From Legionellales bacterium (lineage in GTDB: Bacteria; Pseudomonadota; Gammaproteobacteria; JAHCLG01), in assembly GCA_026125385.1 (NCBI GenBank), contig JAHCLG010000008.1:64930-102016 (forward strand): DNA of 37,087 bases. Reading direction: 5' to 3'. Position numbers and translations under genes: made by a program. Position 1 is the first letter of the stretch; each line of letters opens with the position of its first letter. The notes under the pieces are model-generated. The model saw only the letters and a program-made list of their open reading frames with translations, made no database searches and had not been told where the DNA came from. Below, piece by piece: positions 16,188 through 25,116 of this stretch.

Positions 16188-16532
16188 CTATCGCTCCAAA
16201 ATCACCCCCACTTCTTGCACATTACTCAGCACATGAGGTTTGCGTAAATAAAGTTTGTAATGTGTCACAGCATATTTTTCTTCTAATACTTGCCCTAGAA
16301 TTAGGATCAACCGCTCTAATAATTGGGTTTGGTGGTTTTCAATAGTAGTGGTTAAGGATTCTGCGATACTGGCATAATCTAACGACTGAGTGAGATCATC
16401 ACTCTGCGCGGCATTACCAATGTCCCACTCCATTTCAACATCTAACACCACAGTTTGTTTAATCTTGCGTTCAAACGCATGCACGCCAATTGTAGTTTGT
16501 GCTTTCAATTCTTTAATCACGATTTTTGCCAT
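16188..16532 (-). CDS. folB: Dihydroneopterin aldolase
   Basis: Cleaves 7,8-dihydroneopterin to 6-hydroxymethyl-dihydropterin and glycolaldehyde in folate synthesis. At 114 residues from the ATG at 16532 (GAGGAA seven bases upstream), it opens with MAKIVIKELKAQTTIGVHAFERK, where TTIGVHAFER is the usual substrate-loop motif. SLDYASIAESL and the tail LYLRKP follow. The frame extends to 16553, but that extension lacks a Shine-Dalgarno. It is divergent from thyA, another folate-dependent gene, with about 175 bp between starts. Confidence 0.9.
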   Translation of the reverse strand: MAKIVIKELKAQTTIGVHAFERKIKQTVVLDVEMEWDIGNAAQSDDLTQSLDYASIAESLTTTIENHQTQLLERLILILGQVLEEKYAVTHYKLYLRKPHVLSNVQEVGVILER

Positions 16533-16650
16533 AACATTTCCTCGATCCGGCATCCTACTCTTTTATTAGCGTGCATTGTACTGGAATTACCCTTTCACGA
16601 AAATGAACTTATAGCACTTTCGCTACTCCAATTTAAGATAAACAATCAGT

Positions 16651-16678
16651 TTGTTTACCGAATGACTTCGAGTAGAAT
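16651..16678 (+). promoter_or_regulatory. Possible promoter for thyA
   Basis: TTGTTT (16651-16656) and TAGAAT (16673-16678) are separated by 16 bp and end 29 bp before the thyA ATG. The match to sigma-70 consensus is moderate and was read by eye. Confidence 0.35.
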
Positions 16679-16707
16679 AATCTTTATTTAGCTTACGGGA
16701 CATCAAC

Positions 16708-17502
16708 ATGCGCCAGTATTTAGATTTTTTGCGTCACATTTTAAATTATGGAGTGGAAAAAGCTGATCGGACAAATACGGGCACGTTGGCCTATTTTGGC
16801 TACCAAATGCGCTTTAATTTACAAGAAGGTTTTCCCTTAGTGACCACGAAACAATTGCATTTGCGCAGTATTATCCATGAATTACTGTGGTTTTTGCGTG
16901 GCGACACCAATATTCGCTATTTAAACGATAATAAAGTCACCATTTGGAATGAATGGGCAGATGATAAAGGCAATTTAGGTCCGATTTATGGAAAACAATG
17001 GCGCGCGTGGGAAGGTGCAAATGGAGAAATTATCGATCAAATCGAACAAGTCATTCATTCCATTCAGCGCAACCCCGATTCCAGACGCCACATTGTTTCT
17101 GCCTGGAATGTTGGACAACTCGATAAAATGGCGCTGCCACCTTGCCATTTATTATTTCAATTTTTTGTTTCTGGTAAACAATTATCATGTTTACTCACCC
17201 AACGTTCTGCCGATGCCTTTTTAGGCGTGCCCTTTAATATTGCTTCTTACGCCTTGCTGACGCATCTGATCGCACACATTTGTCGTTTGGAGGTGGGTGA
17301 ATTTATTTGGAGTGGTGGGGATTGCCATATTTATAGTAATCATATCGAACAAGTGCTTACCCAATTATCCCGCGAGCCATTACCTTTACCCACATTAAAT
17401 ATTAAACGTCAACTGACTGATATTAACGAAGTTAAATTCGACGACATTGAAATTCTTAATTATCAATTCCATCCCAAAATCGATGCCCCCATTGCTGTTT
17501 AA
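16708..17502 (+). CDS. thyA: Thymidylate synthase
   Basis: Methylates dUMP to dTMP using methylenetetrahydrofolate. At 264 residues it is identical in length to the E. coli enzyme. It shows [16 protein letters not shown], the phosphate-binding arginines in [13 protein letters not shown], and the nucleophile Cys146 in [31 protein letters not shown] and HIYSNHIEQ also match. The CBS gene follows after 11 bp and is probably co-transcribed. Confidence 0.98.
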   Translation: MRQYLDFLRHILNYGVEKADRTNTGTLAYFGYQMRFNLQEGFPLVTTKQLHLRSIIHELLWFLRGDTNIRYLNDNKVTIWNEWADDKGNLGPIYGKQWRAWEGANGEIIDQIEQVIHSIQRNPDSRRHIVSAWNVGQLDKMALPPCHLLFQFFVSGKQLSCLLTQRSADAFLGVPFNIASYALLTHLIAHICRLEVGEFIWSGGDCHIYSNHIEQVLTQLSREPLPLPTLNIKRQLTDINEVKFDDIEILNYQFHPKIDAPIAV

Positions 17503-17513
17503 GGAGAAACATC

Positions 17514-17939
17514 ATGAGTCATATTCGTTCATTATTAAAACCCCAAACCGTACAGATTTTATCGAGTGAGGATACGGTGGCAAAAGCGGCTGAAGTCATG
17601 GCTGCTAAAAAAATTGGTAGTGTAGTGATTATGGAAAATAATCAACTCGCTGGCATTTTTACCGAGCGTGACTTATTAACCAAGATTATCGCGAATAAAC
17701 AAGATCCCGATGTCGTGAAATTATGCGATGTGATGACGCGTCGGGTAAAAACGGTGACTCCAGATACCACAGTGGGTGAATGTTTTGAATTAATGCGCGA
17801 TATTGGTTGCCGTCATTTACCGGTGATGAATGAGGATAATACAGTTTATGCAATTGTCTCGATCCGCCATGTCTTAGGCTGGACGATTGATGAATTACAA
17901 TACGAACGCGATCAACTAGCTCGCTACATTCAAAGTTAA
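17514..17939 (+). CDS. Tandem CBS-domain protein
   Basis: At 141 residues this consists of two CBS motifs (about 8-60 and 70-130) and nothing else. Motif remnants AAEVMAAKKIGSVVIMENNQLAGIFTERDLL and GECFELMRDIGCRHLPVM are clear. Paired CBS domains bind adenosine nucleotides (AMP, ATP or NAD) and act as energy sensors or regulators; the partner is unknown. AAGGAG lies seven bases before the ATG. It is in tandem with thyA. Confidence 0.88.
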   Translation: MSHIRSLLKPQTVQILSSEDTVAKAAEVMAAKKIGSVVIMENNQLAGIFTERDLLTKIIANKQDPDVVKLCDVMTRRVKTVTPDTTVGECFELMRDIGCRHLPVMNEDNTVYAIVSIRHVLGWTIDELQYERDQLARYIQS

Positions 17940-17963
17940 TGATAGCGCGTATCTTAACCCGAT

Positions 17964-18758
17964 TCAAAATGATGGGCGTCGATCGCAACGATAACTAAAA
18001 TAAAATAATCCACCCCCCAGCAAAATCATGGGAATTGATAATAATTGCCCTTGAGTCAGCCAGCCAAACGCAATAAAGCCCAGTTGCGGATCGGGTTGAC
18101 GGAAAAATTCGCATAAAAATCGCAAGCAACCGTAGCCTACTAAAAATAATGCGGAAGTCGCCATGCGTGGACGTGGTTGACGTTGAAACAACCAGAGAAT
18201 AATAAATAATAAAACGCCCTCCAATAAAAATTCATAAATTTCTGAAGGATGACGCGGTAACATTCCTGCTTGTGGATAGATCATGCCCCAAGGCACAGTG
18301 GTTACTCGCCCCCATAATTCACCATTAATAAAATTGCCAATTCGGCCAGCGCCCAAACCAATCGGCACCACGGGAGCAATGAAATCCGTCAAGGCGAAAA
18401 AAGCGATACCATGACGTTTAGCAAACCAATACATTGTCAAAATCACACCGATTAATCCACCATGAAATGACATGCCGCCATCCCATACGCGAATAATGAT
18501 CCAGGGTTGATGAATAAATTGCGTAAAATCGTAAAATAGCATGTAGCCAATGCGACCGCCCAATACCACGCCTAAGGCACCATAAAAAATTAAATCCCCC
18601 ACTTGTTCCGTCGATAATCCCAAACGTTCGCGTCGATACGCTGGCAAACATAATAACCAGGCACCTAAAAAGCCAATCAAATACATAATGCCATACCAAT
18701 GAATTTTAAATTCGCCAATTTGTAAAGCAACTGGATTAATTTGAGGATACATCAACAT
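17964..18758 (-). CDS. lgt: Prolipoprotein diacylglyceryl transferase
   Basis: Transfers diacylglycerol from phosphatidylglycerol to the lipobox Cys of prelipoproteins, an essential inner-membrane step. At 264 residues from the ATG at 18758 (AGGA nine bases upstream), it has seven predicted membrane helices. MSFHGGLIG precedes the Lgt signature [18 protein letters not shown] (about 134-151), which includes the conserved Arg and Asn-Gly-Glu. [13 protein letters not shown] carries the HPS(E/Q) motif. The frame extends to 18797 without family similarity. It would lipidate PilP. It is downstream of the TauE gene in the rppH-ptsP-tauE-lgt run. Confidence 0.96.
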   Translation of the reverse strand: MLMYPQINPVALQIGEFKIHWYGIMYLIGFLGAWLLCLPAYRRERLGLSTEQVGDLIFYGALGVVLGGRIGYMLFYDFTQFIHQPWIIIRVWDGGMSFHGGLIGVILTMYWFAKRHGIAFFALTDFIAPVVPIGLGAGRIGNFINGELWGRVTTVPWGMIYPQAGMLPRHPSEIYEFLLEGVLLFIILWLFQRQPRPRMATSALFLVGYGCLRFLCEFFRQPDPQLGFIAFGWLTQGQLLSIPMILLGGGLFYFSYRCDRRPSF

Positions 18759-18803
18759 CGTGTTATTCCTAATGTTAGCCATTAATTGAATTTTCAATAT
18801 GCC

Positions 18804-19598
18804 CTAGTAAATAATTAAACGGAGTGCGACAAATAATAATAAAACCGCAAAAATACGTTTGGTGATATTAACAGGTAATACTTGTGCTAAATACGTTCCT
18901 AAAGGCGTGCTGAGTAAACTGCCCAGCGCCACACCAAAAAATGCCGGCCAATAAATATATCCGGTGAAACCCGCTTGCTGCGCTGGATGACGCAACCCCG
19001 AAATAATAAAGCCCAGTGTTCCAACGAGAGCGATGGTAAAACTACAAATAGTAGAAGTACCCGAGGCTTGTCGCATGGGAACATTACAACGCGTTAAAAA
19101 AGGCACTGTCAGTGTGCCACCGCCCACACCAAACATGCCGGATTTTAATCCCACCCCATAACCAAACAAACTTAATCCTAAGCGTCCAGGTAACGTGCGA
19201 GTGGGTTTAGGTTGAATTAATAACGACATGCGCACGGCGACAAATAATAAAAAGAATCCGAAGAGAATTTTAATGATTGAGCCCTCTAAAAAATTAGCGA
19301 TCACAACACCACTGAGAGTGCCCAATACCATAGCGGGTAATAATTTTTGATATAAGGGCCAAATCACACCACCGTATCGTTGATGATGCCACGTCGATGA
19401 AATAGAGGTAATGATCATAATCGCAAATGACGTGCCAGCGGCCATGTGAACGGGATACGCTAATTGAGGAGTAAAATGTTGAAAAAGAAAGAGTAATGCT
19501 GGAACCACAATCAGCCCACCACCAATGCCAAGTAAACCCGATAAAAGTCCGGTTAAAATTCCCGTGAGAAAAAAACATAATAATTCAATGAAGGTCAC
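18804..19598 (-). CDS. TauE/SafE-family membrane permease
   Basis: At 264 residues with about eight membrane segments, it has the duplicated TauE/SafE signature. The first half has LTGLLSGLLGIGGGLIVVPALL (split over residues 14-35), and the second half has GLKSGMFGVGGGTLTVPFL. Relatives are sulfite, sulfoacetate or organosulfur-anion exporters; the substrate here is not determinable. The start is a GTG at 19598 with GGAAG upstream, and it overlaps the ptsP end by 14 bp. It is between ptsP and lgt on one strand, a common neighbourhood in gammaproteobacteria. Confidence 0.85.
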   Translation of the reverse strand: MTFIELLCFFLTGILTGLLSGLLGIGGGLIVVPALLFLFQHFTPQLAYPVHMAAGTSFAIMIITSISSTWHHQRYGGVIWPLYQKLLPAMVLGTLSGVVIANFLEGSIIKILFGFFLLFVAVRMSLLIQPKPTRTLPGRLGLSLFGYGVGLKSGMFGVGGGTLTVPFLTRCNVPMRQASGTSTICSFTIALVGTLGFIISGLRHPAQQAGFTGYIYWPAFFGVALGSLLSTPLGTYLAQVLPVNITKRIFAVLLLFVALRLIIY

Positions 19599-21873
19599 TT
19601 TTTCTTCCCATATTAATTAAATTACCTAAGCCCATTTCATCTAAAAATAATTCTAAATGGCAACGTATTATAGCAGGATCGTCCATAGTCAAAACTTCTT
19701 CTAATAATTGTTTGGCACGCGCAAGAGTTAATTTACGAATAACCCATTTTATTCGCGGTAAATTACTGGAATTCATACTTAAACTATCGTAACCCATCGC
19801 TAATAATAAAATGGCGCAAACGGGATCGCCCGCCATTTCACCACACACACTCGCCACTTTCCCTTCTTTATGAGCGCTTTCCGCAATATATAATAAAGCG
19901 CGCAAAACGGCTGGGTGCAATGAATCGTATAAATTTGCCACTCGAGGATTATTGCGATCGACCGCTAATAAATATTGAGTTAAGTCGTTAGAACCTACCG
20001 ATAAAAAATCCACACGTTGCGCTAATTGTCTGGCCTGATAAACGGCAGCAGGGACTTCAATCATAGCACCGACGGGAGGCAATTCAATATCAATGCCCTC
20101 TTCTAAAACTTCTTGATGCGCCTGATGCAATAACCGTAACGCATCGGTAACTTCCGTTAAATTGGTGATCATGGGAAATAAAATGCGTAAATTACGGTGG
20201 CGCTGATTGGCGCGTAACATCGCGCGCAATTGCACTAAAAATACTTCGGGATGATCGAGCGTTAAGCGAATACCGCGCCATCCTAGAAAGGGATTATCTT
20301 CCTCAATCGGCATATAAGGCAACGCTTTATCACCGCCCACATCAAGGGTGCGCATGATCACTGGGCGAGGTGAAAATGCCGCGAGTAATTGTTGGTAAAT
20401 AATACTTTGTTCTTTTTCAGTGGGAAAGCGCTCACGGATCATAAAAGGAATTTCTGTGCGATATAAACCCACACCTTCTGCTCCCACCGATAATGATTGA
20501 CTGATATCGGCGACTAATCCGGTGTTAACAGATAATGCGAGATGATAGCCATCCAAGGTTTGCGCTGGCAGATCGGTTAATTCGGCTAATTCTTCATCGA
20601 GCGCGCGCGTTTGCGTGAGTAAGGCTAAAAATTCATTTTTTACTGTCGCAGAAGGCGCAACATGAACTTGCCCCATGAAGCCATTCACAATCATTTCTTG
20701 ATTGTCTAATTGTTGAGGTTTTAAACCCGTGACACCCATGACCGTTGGAATATTCAATGCCCGCGCTAAAATCGCCACGTGTGAATTACGCGAGCCACGC
20801 CCTGAAATAATCCCAACAATTTTTTCTTGTGGGGCTTCTGCAATATTAGCCGCCGTAATTTCTTCGCCAATTAAAATGGTGTGATCGGGATAATCTTGTT
20901 GTTCTTGTTCGTCGCTTTGCAAATGCGATAACACGCGCTTGCCTAAATCTTCAATATCATCCGCGCGTTCTTTTAAATAATTATCTTCCATACTTGAAAA
21001 TTGACGAATATGTCGATTAATAACTTGGCATAACGCCGATTGTGCCCAAATATTTTTTTCTTGAATAAGTTTTATGACTTCAGCGCCGAGACTGGCATTA
21101 TCTAAAATACGTTCATAGACATCGAATAAGGCTTGTTCTTCAGGAGGCAAAGTGGTGGCTAAACGTTTTGCTAATTGACGAATTTCTTGCCGCGAACGTT
21201 CAAGTGCCGCGTTAAATAATTCAATCTCTTCTCCAATATTTTGCGCGGGACGTTCTGGCACAGCATCTAAATCGGCAGCGGGATACACTACTAATCCTTG
21301 CCCAATCCCGATGCCATCGCAACCACTCACACCGATTAAGGTGCTTTCATGCAGAGTGGCTAATCCTGTTTTAGAGTGAGTGTCTGCTTCGATGGCGACA
21401 TCCGCTTGAATAATAACACCCGCTAATTGCGTGGCGAGCGTAATTAAAAATGCTTCTTCTGCTTCATCAAAGCGACGTTGTTCTTCTTGTTGAACAGTCA
21501 ACACCCCTAACACTTTGCGTTGGCGGATAATGGGTACACCTAGAAAAGCACGCATGCGCTCTTCACCTAACTCTGGCACCACTCGAAATTGAGGATGTTC
21601 TCCGGCGTCGTCTAAATTAATCGGTTCGCCGCGTTTAGCAACTAAACCCACCAAACTATCATCGACATTAATTTTTAATAAACCGATTAAGTTAGGATTT
21701 AAGCCATCAGTTGCCATTAAAATAAAATTATCCGTCGTGCGTTCGCGTAAAAAAATACTACAGGCATCGGCTTCAATGGCTTCACAAATGCGTTCTGCCA
21801 TCAAACGCAATGCATCAGCTAGCGTTTCTACGCTACTGACTTCTTGCACGATGCGACGCAATAATTCCAACAT
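19585..21873 (-). CDS. ptsP: Nitrogen-PTS phosphoenolpyruvate phosphotransferase (EI-Ntr)
   Basis: Transfers phosphate from PEP to the NPr protein in the regulatory nitrogen PTS. At 762 residues it has an N-terminal GAF domain (about 1-165: SIFLRERTTDNFILMATDGL), then an enzyme I N-terminal domain. The phospho-His loop is GRGSRNSHVAILAR (His near residue 365), and the PEP-binding TIM barrel follows (VGLYRTEIPFM, TLDVGGDKALPY, SVGSNDLTQYLLAVDRNN, CGEMAGDP). Length agrees with E. coli PtsP (748). It is 9 bp after rppH, the typical rppH-ptsP pair. Confidence 0.95.
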   Translation of the reverse strand: MLELLRRIVQEVSSVETLADALRLMAERICEAIEADACSIFLRERTTDNFILMATDGLNPNLIGLLKINVDDSLVGLVAKRGEPINLDDAGEHPQFRVVPELGEERMRAFLGVPIIRQRKVLGVLTVQQEEQRRFDEAEEAFLITLATQLAGVIIQADVAIEADTHSKTGLATLHESTLIGVSGCDGIGIGQGLVVYPAADLDAVPERPAQNIGEEIELFNAALERSRQEIRQLAKRLATTLPPEEQALFDVYERILDNASLGAEVIKLIQEKNIWAQSALCQVINRHIRQFSSMEDNYLKERADDIEDLGKRVLSHLQSDEQEQQDYPDHTILIGEEITAANIAEAPQEKIVGIISGRGSRNSHVAILARALNIPTVMGVTGLKPQQLDNQEMIVNGFMGQVHVAPSATVKNEFLALLTQTRALDEELAELTDLPAQTLDGYHLALSVNTGLVADISQSLSVGAEGVGLYRTEIPFMIRERFPTEKEQSIIYQQLLAAFSPRPVIMRTLDVGGDKALPYMPIEEDNPFLGWRGIRLTLDHPEVFLVQLRAMLRANQRHRNLRILFPMITNLTEVTDALRLLHQAHQEVLEEGIDIELPPVGAMIEVPAAVYQARQLAQRVDFLSVGSNDLTQYLLAVDRNNPRVANLYDSLHPAVLRALLYIAESAHKEGKVASVCGEMAGDPVCAILLLAMGYDSLSMNSSNLPRIKWVIRKLTLARAKQLLEEVLTMDDPAIIRCHLELFLDEMGLGNLINMGRKSDLH

Positions 21874-21882
21874 GGCCTGGCC

Positions 21883-22362
21883 CTATCGATAAATTACGGG
21901 TGAAAATTCTTCTAACACTTGGCGGTAAACTTCACGTTTAAATTTAATAACGTGATTGACGGGGTACCAATATTTTACCCAACGCCAACTATCAAACTCG
22001 GGTGAATCGTTTAAATCTAAACGGAGTTTTTGATCGCTGGTAATTAAGCGTAGTAAAAACCATCGTTGTTTTTGTCCGATACATAAGGGCTTGTGATAAT
22101 GTCTTAACATGTGCTGAGGAATACGATAATAATGCCAATCGGCAGAACTGGCGAGAATATCCACATCATTGGGCTCTAAACCAATTTCTTCAGCGAGTTC
22201 GCGATACAAGGTATCTTCGAACGATTCGCCCTCATGCATTCCACCTTGAGGAAATTGCCAGGCATCTTGTCCAATACGACGTGCCCAAAATAAACGACGA
22301 CGTTTATCGCTTAACACAATCCCTATATTTGCTCGAAATCCCTCTTCATCGATGATTGCCAT
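21883..22362 (-). CDS. rppH: RNA pyrophosphohydrolase (Nudix)
   Basis: Removes pyrophosphate from the 5' end of mRNAs and so triggers RNase E decay. At 159 residues from the ATG at 22362 (MAIIDEEGFRANIGIVL) it aligns with the E. coli start; a TTG at 22377 would add five residues. The Nudix box GGMHEGESFEDTLYRELAEE fits Gx5Ex7REUxEExGU, and QDAWQFPQGG and RWFLLRL are RppH-like. It is the first gene of the rppH-ptsP-tauE-lgt run and divergent from the ABC permease. Confidence 0.94.
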   Translation of the reverse strand: MAIIDEEGFRANIGIVLSDKRRRLFWARRIGQDAWQFPQGGMHEGESFEDTLYRELAEEIGLEPNDVDILASSADWHYYRIPQHMLRHYHKPLCIGQKQRWFLLRLITSDQKLRLDLNDSPEFDSWRWVKYWYPVNHVIKFKREVYRQVLEEFSPVIYR

Positions 22363-22485
22363 GCTTAAAACTATCAATTAGCGCTAGATAGGCTCATTGT
22401 TCCATAAAAAAATCAGACACGCAAAAAAATTATTTAATGCTTAACCATGAGGAGAAAAACTTGATTTCGTTTCTGAATTTACGAG

Positions 22486-22494
22486 TGGTATATT
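22486..22494 (+). promoter_or_regulatory. Possible extended -10 promoter for the ABC permease gene
   Basis: TGGTATATT (22486-22494) fits TGn plus a -10 hexamer (TATATT) 30 bp before the ATG. No matching -35 at 16-18 bp was seen. Confidence 0.35.
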
Positions 22495-22524
22495 ATCCCT
22501 AACCGTATTCTAAGCCTATCCAAC

Positions 22525-23511
22525 ATGACTAACTATTCATATTCACCTCAAAAACTAACTGGGCTATTGCTGATTGGCAGCTTACTCAGTTGCGCGAGTT
22601 TGCTCAATGCGCTGGTCAATGGCGATGTTTATTTATCCTGGCAAGAAATAATCACTGCGTTAATTTCTCCAAAACCGAGTTTAGCTCACACCATTATTTG
22701 GCAATTGCGTTTACCCACCGCACTCAGCGCATTTTGCGTAGGAGGGTTATTAGCGTTATGCGGCGCATTATTGCAAATTATTTTAAGTAATCCACTCGCC
22801 GATCCCTATATTCTTGGTATTTCCAGTGGCGCTGCTTGTGGTGTGCTTATTAGTATCTTATTCGATTTATCCCTAGCCACCATGCACTGTTTAGGCTGGT
22901 GCGGGGCAATGATCACGCTAGCGATTATTTTACTGTTTAATCGCAAGCAGTGGCATAGCCAACGCTTATTATTATGTGGAGTGATCATGGCAAGTGGCTT
23001 AAGTGCTGTGGTGAGTTTTATGTTGAGCATTAGCCAACAACACCAAACTGAAAGCATGTTATTTTGGTTGTTAGGCAGAATTGATCAAACTCACATTCCG
23101 TATTTTTCCTTAAGCATTTTATGTTTGAGTTTGATCTTAACCTTTATTCTGGCTGAACCTTTGAACATTTTACAACGGGGTGAATGGACGGCACGCAGTT
23201 TAGGCATGAACGCCACACTGTTCTATTATTTTTTAATAATACTCTGTGCTATTTTAACCACGACTGCCACACTCTTAGCAGGCCCAATTGGCTTTATCGG
23301 TTTAATTATTCCACATTTATTAAGATTACTGGGCCTGCGTAATTATCGTTTATTATTACCTGGCTGCGTCTTGGGAGGCGGGAGCTTTTTATGTTTTGCT
23401 AACACTTTTTCTCAAACTATCTTATCGCCCCAACAAATTCCCGTGGGAGTTGTTACTGCACTCATCGGCGTTCCCTTATTTTTAATTTTATTGCTGCGGA
23501 AAATTCCATGA
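22525..23511 (+). CDS. FecCD/BtuC-family ABC transporter permease
   Basis: At 328 residues with about ten membrane helices, this belongs to the vitamin B12/iron-siderophore/haem permease family. The signature WQLRLPTALSAFCVGGLLAL then LLQIILSNPLADPYILGISS corresponds to the RLPR...NPLA..LG motif. GPIGFIGLIIPHLLR is the cytoplasmic coupling region that touches the ATPase. Its end overlaps the ATPase start by four bases (ATGA). No periplasmic binding protein or TonB receptor gene lies in this window, so the substrate is not assigned. Confidence 0.9.
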   Translation: MTNYSYSPQKLTGLLLIGSLLSCASLLNALVNGDVYLSWQEIITALISPKPSLAHTIIWQLRLPTALSAFCVGGLLALCGALLQIILSNPLADPYILGISSGAACGVLISILFDLSLATMHCLGWCGAMITLAIILLFNRKQWHSQRLLLCGVIMASGLSAVVSFMLSISQQHQTESMLFWLLGRIDQTHIPYFSLSILCLSLILTFILAEPLNILQRGEWTARSLGMNATLFYYFLIILCAILTTTATLLAGPIGFIGLIIPHLLRLLGLRNYRLLLPGCVLGGGSFLCFANTFSQTILSPQQIPVGVVTALIGVPLFLILLLRKIP

Positions 23512-24266
23512 TTACGCTCGAATTAAATCATTTAACTATTTTTCGTCAAAAAAAAATGATTTGTCAAAATTTAAATATCACTATGCGAGCACCAGAGCGT
23601 TGGGCAATTTTGGGTTGTAATGGCAGTGGTAAAACATCGCTACTATTAAGTTTAGCGAATTTATTAAAATATCAAGGCGATATTACCTTTAATCATCGTA
23701 ATAGTAGTGATTATTCACAACAAGAATTCGCCCAATTGTTTGCTATATTATTCCAAGATCAACCGCGAGAATTTCCGCTCACTGTCGGTGAATTTATTGC
23801 CCAATCGCGCTTTCCTTATCACACGCTTTGGCAAGCATTAACAAGACAGGATCAACATATTCTTGAGACTATCATCCATGAATTGGATTTAGAGAAATTA
23901 ATTCATCGCAATATTCAAACGTTATCGGGTGGAGAATTTCAGCGCGTGGCCATTGCCGCCACTCTGGCACAAACCACGCCTATTATCGCGTTAGATGAAA
24001 TCTGTAATCATCTCGATTTTCATCATCAGCATTTTATTTTAACTTATTTGCTCCAACGTTGCGCTGATAAATTAATTATTATGAGCCTGCACGATCTTTA
24101 TCAAGTTTCGCGCTATTGCACACATGCGTTATTATTATATGATGATTATTCTTATGAGGCTGGCGCTCTCGAAAATGTGTTAACCGCTGAGAATTTATCG
24201 CGCTTATACCATCATCCTTTAAAAAAACTCAACGTCGATAATCAAACTTTTTGGATCAGTGAGTAA
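23508..24266 (+). CDS. ABC transporter ATPase of the BtuD/FecE type
   Basis: Energises the permease upstream. At 252 residues it has Walker A GCNGSGKTS (about 36-44), a Q-loop near LFQDQ, and the ABC signature LSGGEFQRVAIA. Walker B is IIALDEICNHLD with catalytic Glu, and the switch His is in IIMSLHDLYQ. The D-loop reads CNHLD where most have TSHLD or TNHLD. It is translationally coupled to the permease and overlaps or abuts ubiA. Confidence 0.9.
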   Translation: MITLELNHLTIFRQKKMICQNLNITMRAPERWAILGCNGSGKTSLLLSLANLLKYQGDITFNHRNSSDYSQQEFAQLFAILFQDQPREFPLTVGEFIAQSRFPYHTLWQALTRQDQHILETIIHELDLEKLIHRNIQTLSGGEFQRVAIAATLAQTTPIIALDEICNHLDFHHQHFILTYLLQRCADKLIIMSLHDLYQVSRYCTHALLLYDDYSYEAGALENVLTAENLSRLYHHPLKKLNVDNQTFWISE

Positions 24267-24270
24267 AACT

Positions 24271-25116
24271 ATGTTCAATCGCTTCTACTATTACGCGCAA
24301 CTCATCCGCCTCGATAAACCCATTGGCATTTTATTATTATTATGGCCAACGCTGGCGGCATTATGGCTAGCCACACCAAGCACACCCTCCTTGAAATTGA
24401 TCCTAATTTTTTCACTGGGAGTTATATTCACTCGCTCTGCGGGGTGCGCTATCAATGACTATGCTGATCGTAATATCGATCGCCACGTCTCGCGTACTCA
24501 AATGCGCCCTCTCGCTGCGAAGTTAATTCAGCCGCGCGAAGCACTGTTTATATTTATAGGACTCTTAATACTCTCTCTATTACTCGTCGTCATGTTAAAT
24601 AGCTTATGTTTTATCATCGCCGTGATTGCGGCACCGTTAATAATCCTTTACCCTTTTTGTAAACGTTATACTTATTTACCACAATTTGTCTTAGGGGTTG
24701 TTTTTAATTTAGGTATTTTAATGGCGTTTGCCAGTGTGCAAAATACTCTAACCTTGACGGCATGGCTATTTTATAATGCAGGATTAATGTGGACAATTGC
24801 CTACGATACCATTTATGCCCTCAGCGATAAAATAGAAGATGAAAAAATTGGCGTAAAATCTACCGCTATTTTATTTGGATCTTATGATCAAATCATCATT
24901 GGTATTCTACAAGGAATATTTTTAATTTTACTGTTGATAATAGGTTATCTTCAGTCACTAAAACTCATTTATTACGGTGGTTTAATTATCATTGGATTAT
25001 TATTTGTTTATCAACAGCGTTTAATTGCAAAACGAAAACCTGAAAGTTATCACCAAGCATTTTTAAATAATCATTGGATAGGTTTAGTACTATGGTTAAG
25101 TATAGCGCTGAATTAA
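24271..25116 (+). CDS. ubiA: 4-hydroxybenzoate octaprenyltransferase
   Basis: A membrane enzyme that prenylates 4-hydroxybenzoate (the UbiC product) in ubiquinone synthesis. At 281 residues from the ATG at 24271 (285 if the GTG at 24259, inside the ATPase gene, is used), it has about eight helices. The two Asp-rich motifs are NDYADRNIDRHVSRT and YDTIYALSDKIEDEKIG, followed by KSTAILFG. YAQLIRLDKPIGILLLLWP is a UbiA N-terminus. It converges with the APC transporter gene (ends overlap by 4 bp). Confidence 0.95.
   Translation: MFNRFYYYAQLIRLDKPIGILLLLWPTLAALWLATPSTPSLKLILIFSLGVIFTRSAGCAINDYADRNIDRHVSRTQMRPLAAKLIQPREALFIFIGLLILSLLLVVMLNSLCFIIAVIAAPLIILYPFCKRYTYLPQFVLGVVFNLGILMAFASVQNTLTLTAWLFYNAGLMWTIAYDTIYALSDKIEDEKIGVKSTAILFGSYDQIIIGILQGIFLILLLIIGYLQSLKLIYYGGLIIIGLLFVYQQRLIAKRKPESYHQAFLNNHWIGLVLWLSIALN

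Noticed and set aside
22453-22502. Possible leader peptide (GAGGAG then TTG, 13 codons) before the ABC permease gene
   Set aside because: Too short and with a TTG start; it lacks any attenuator structure or residue bias.
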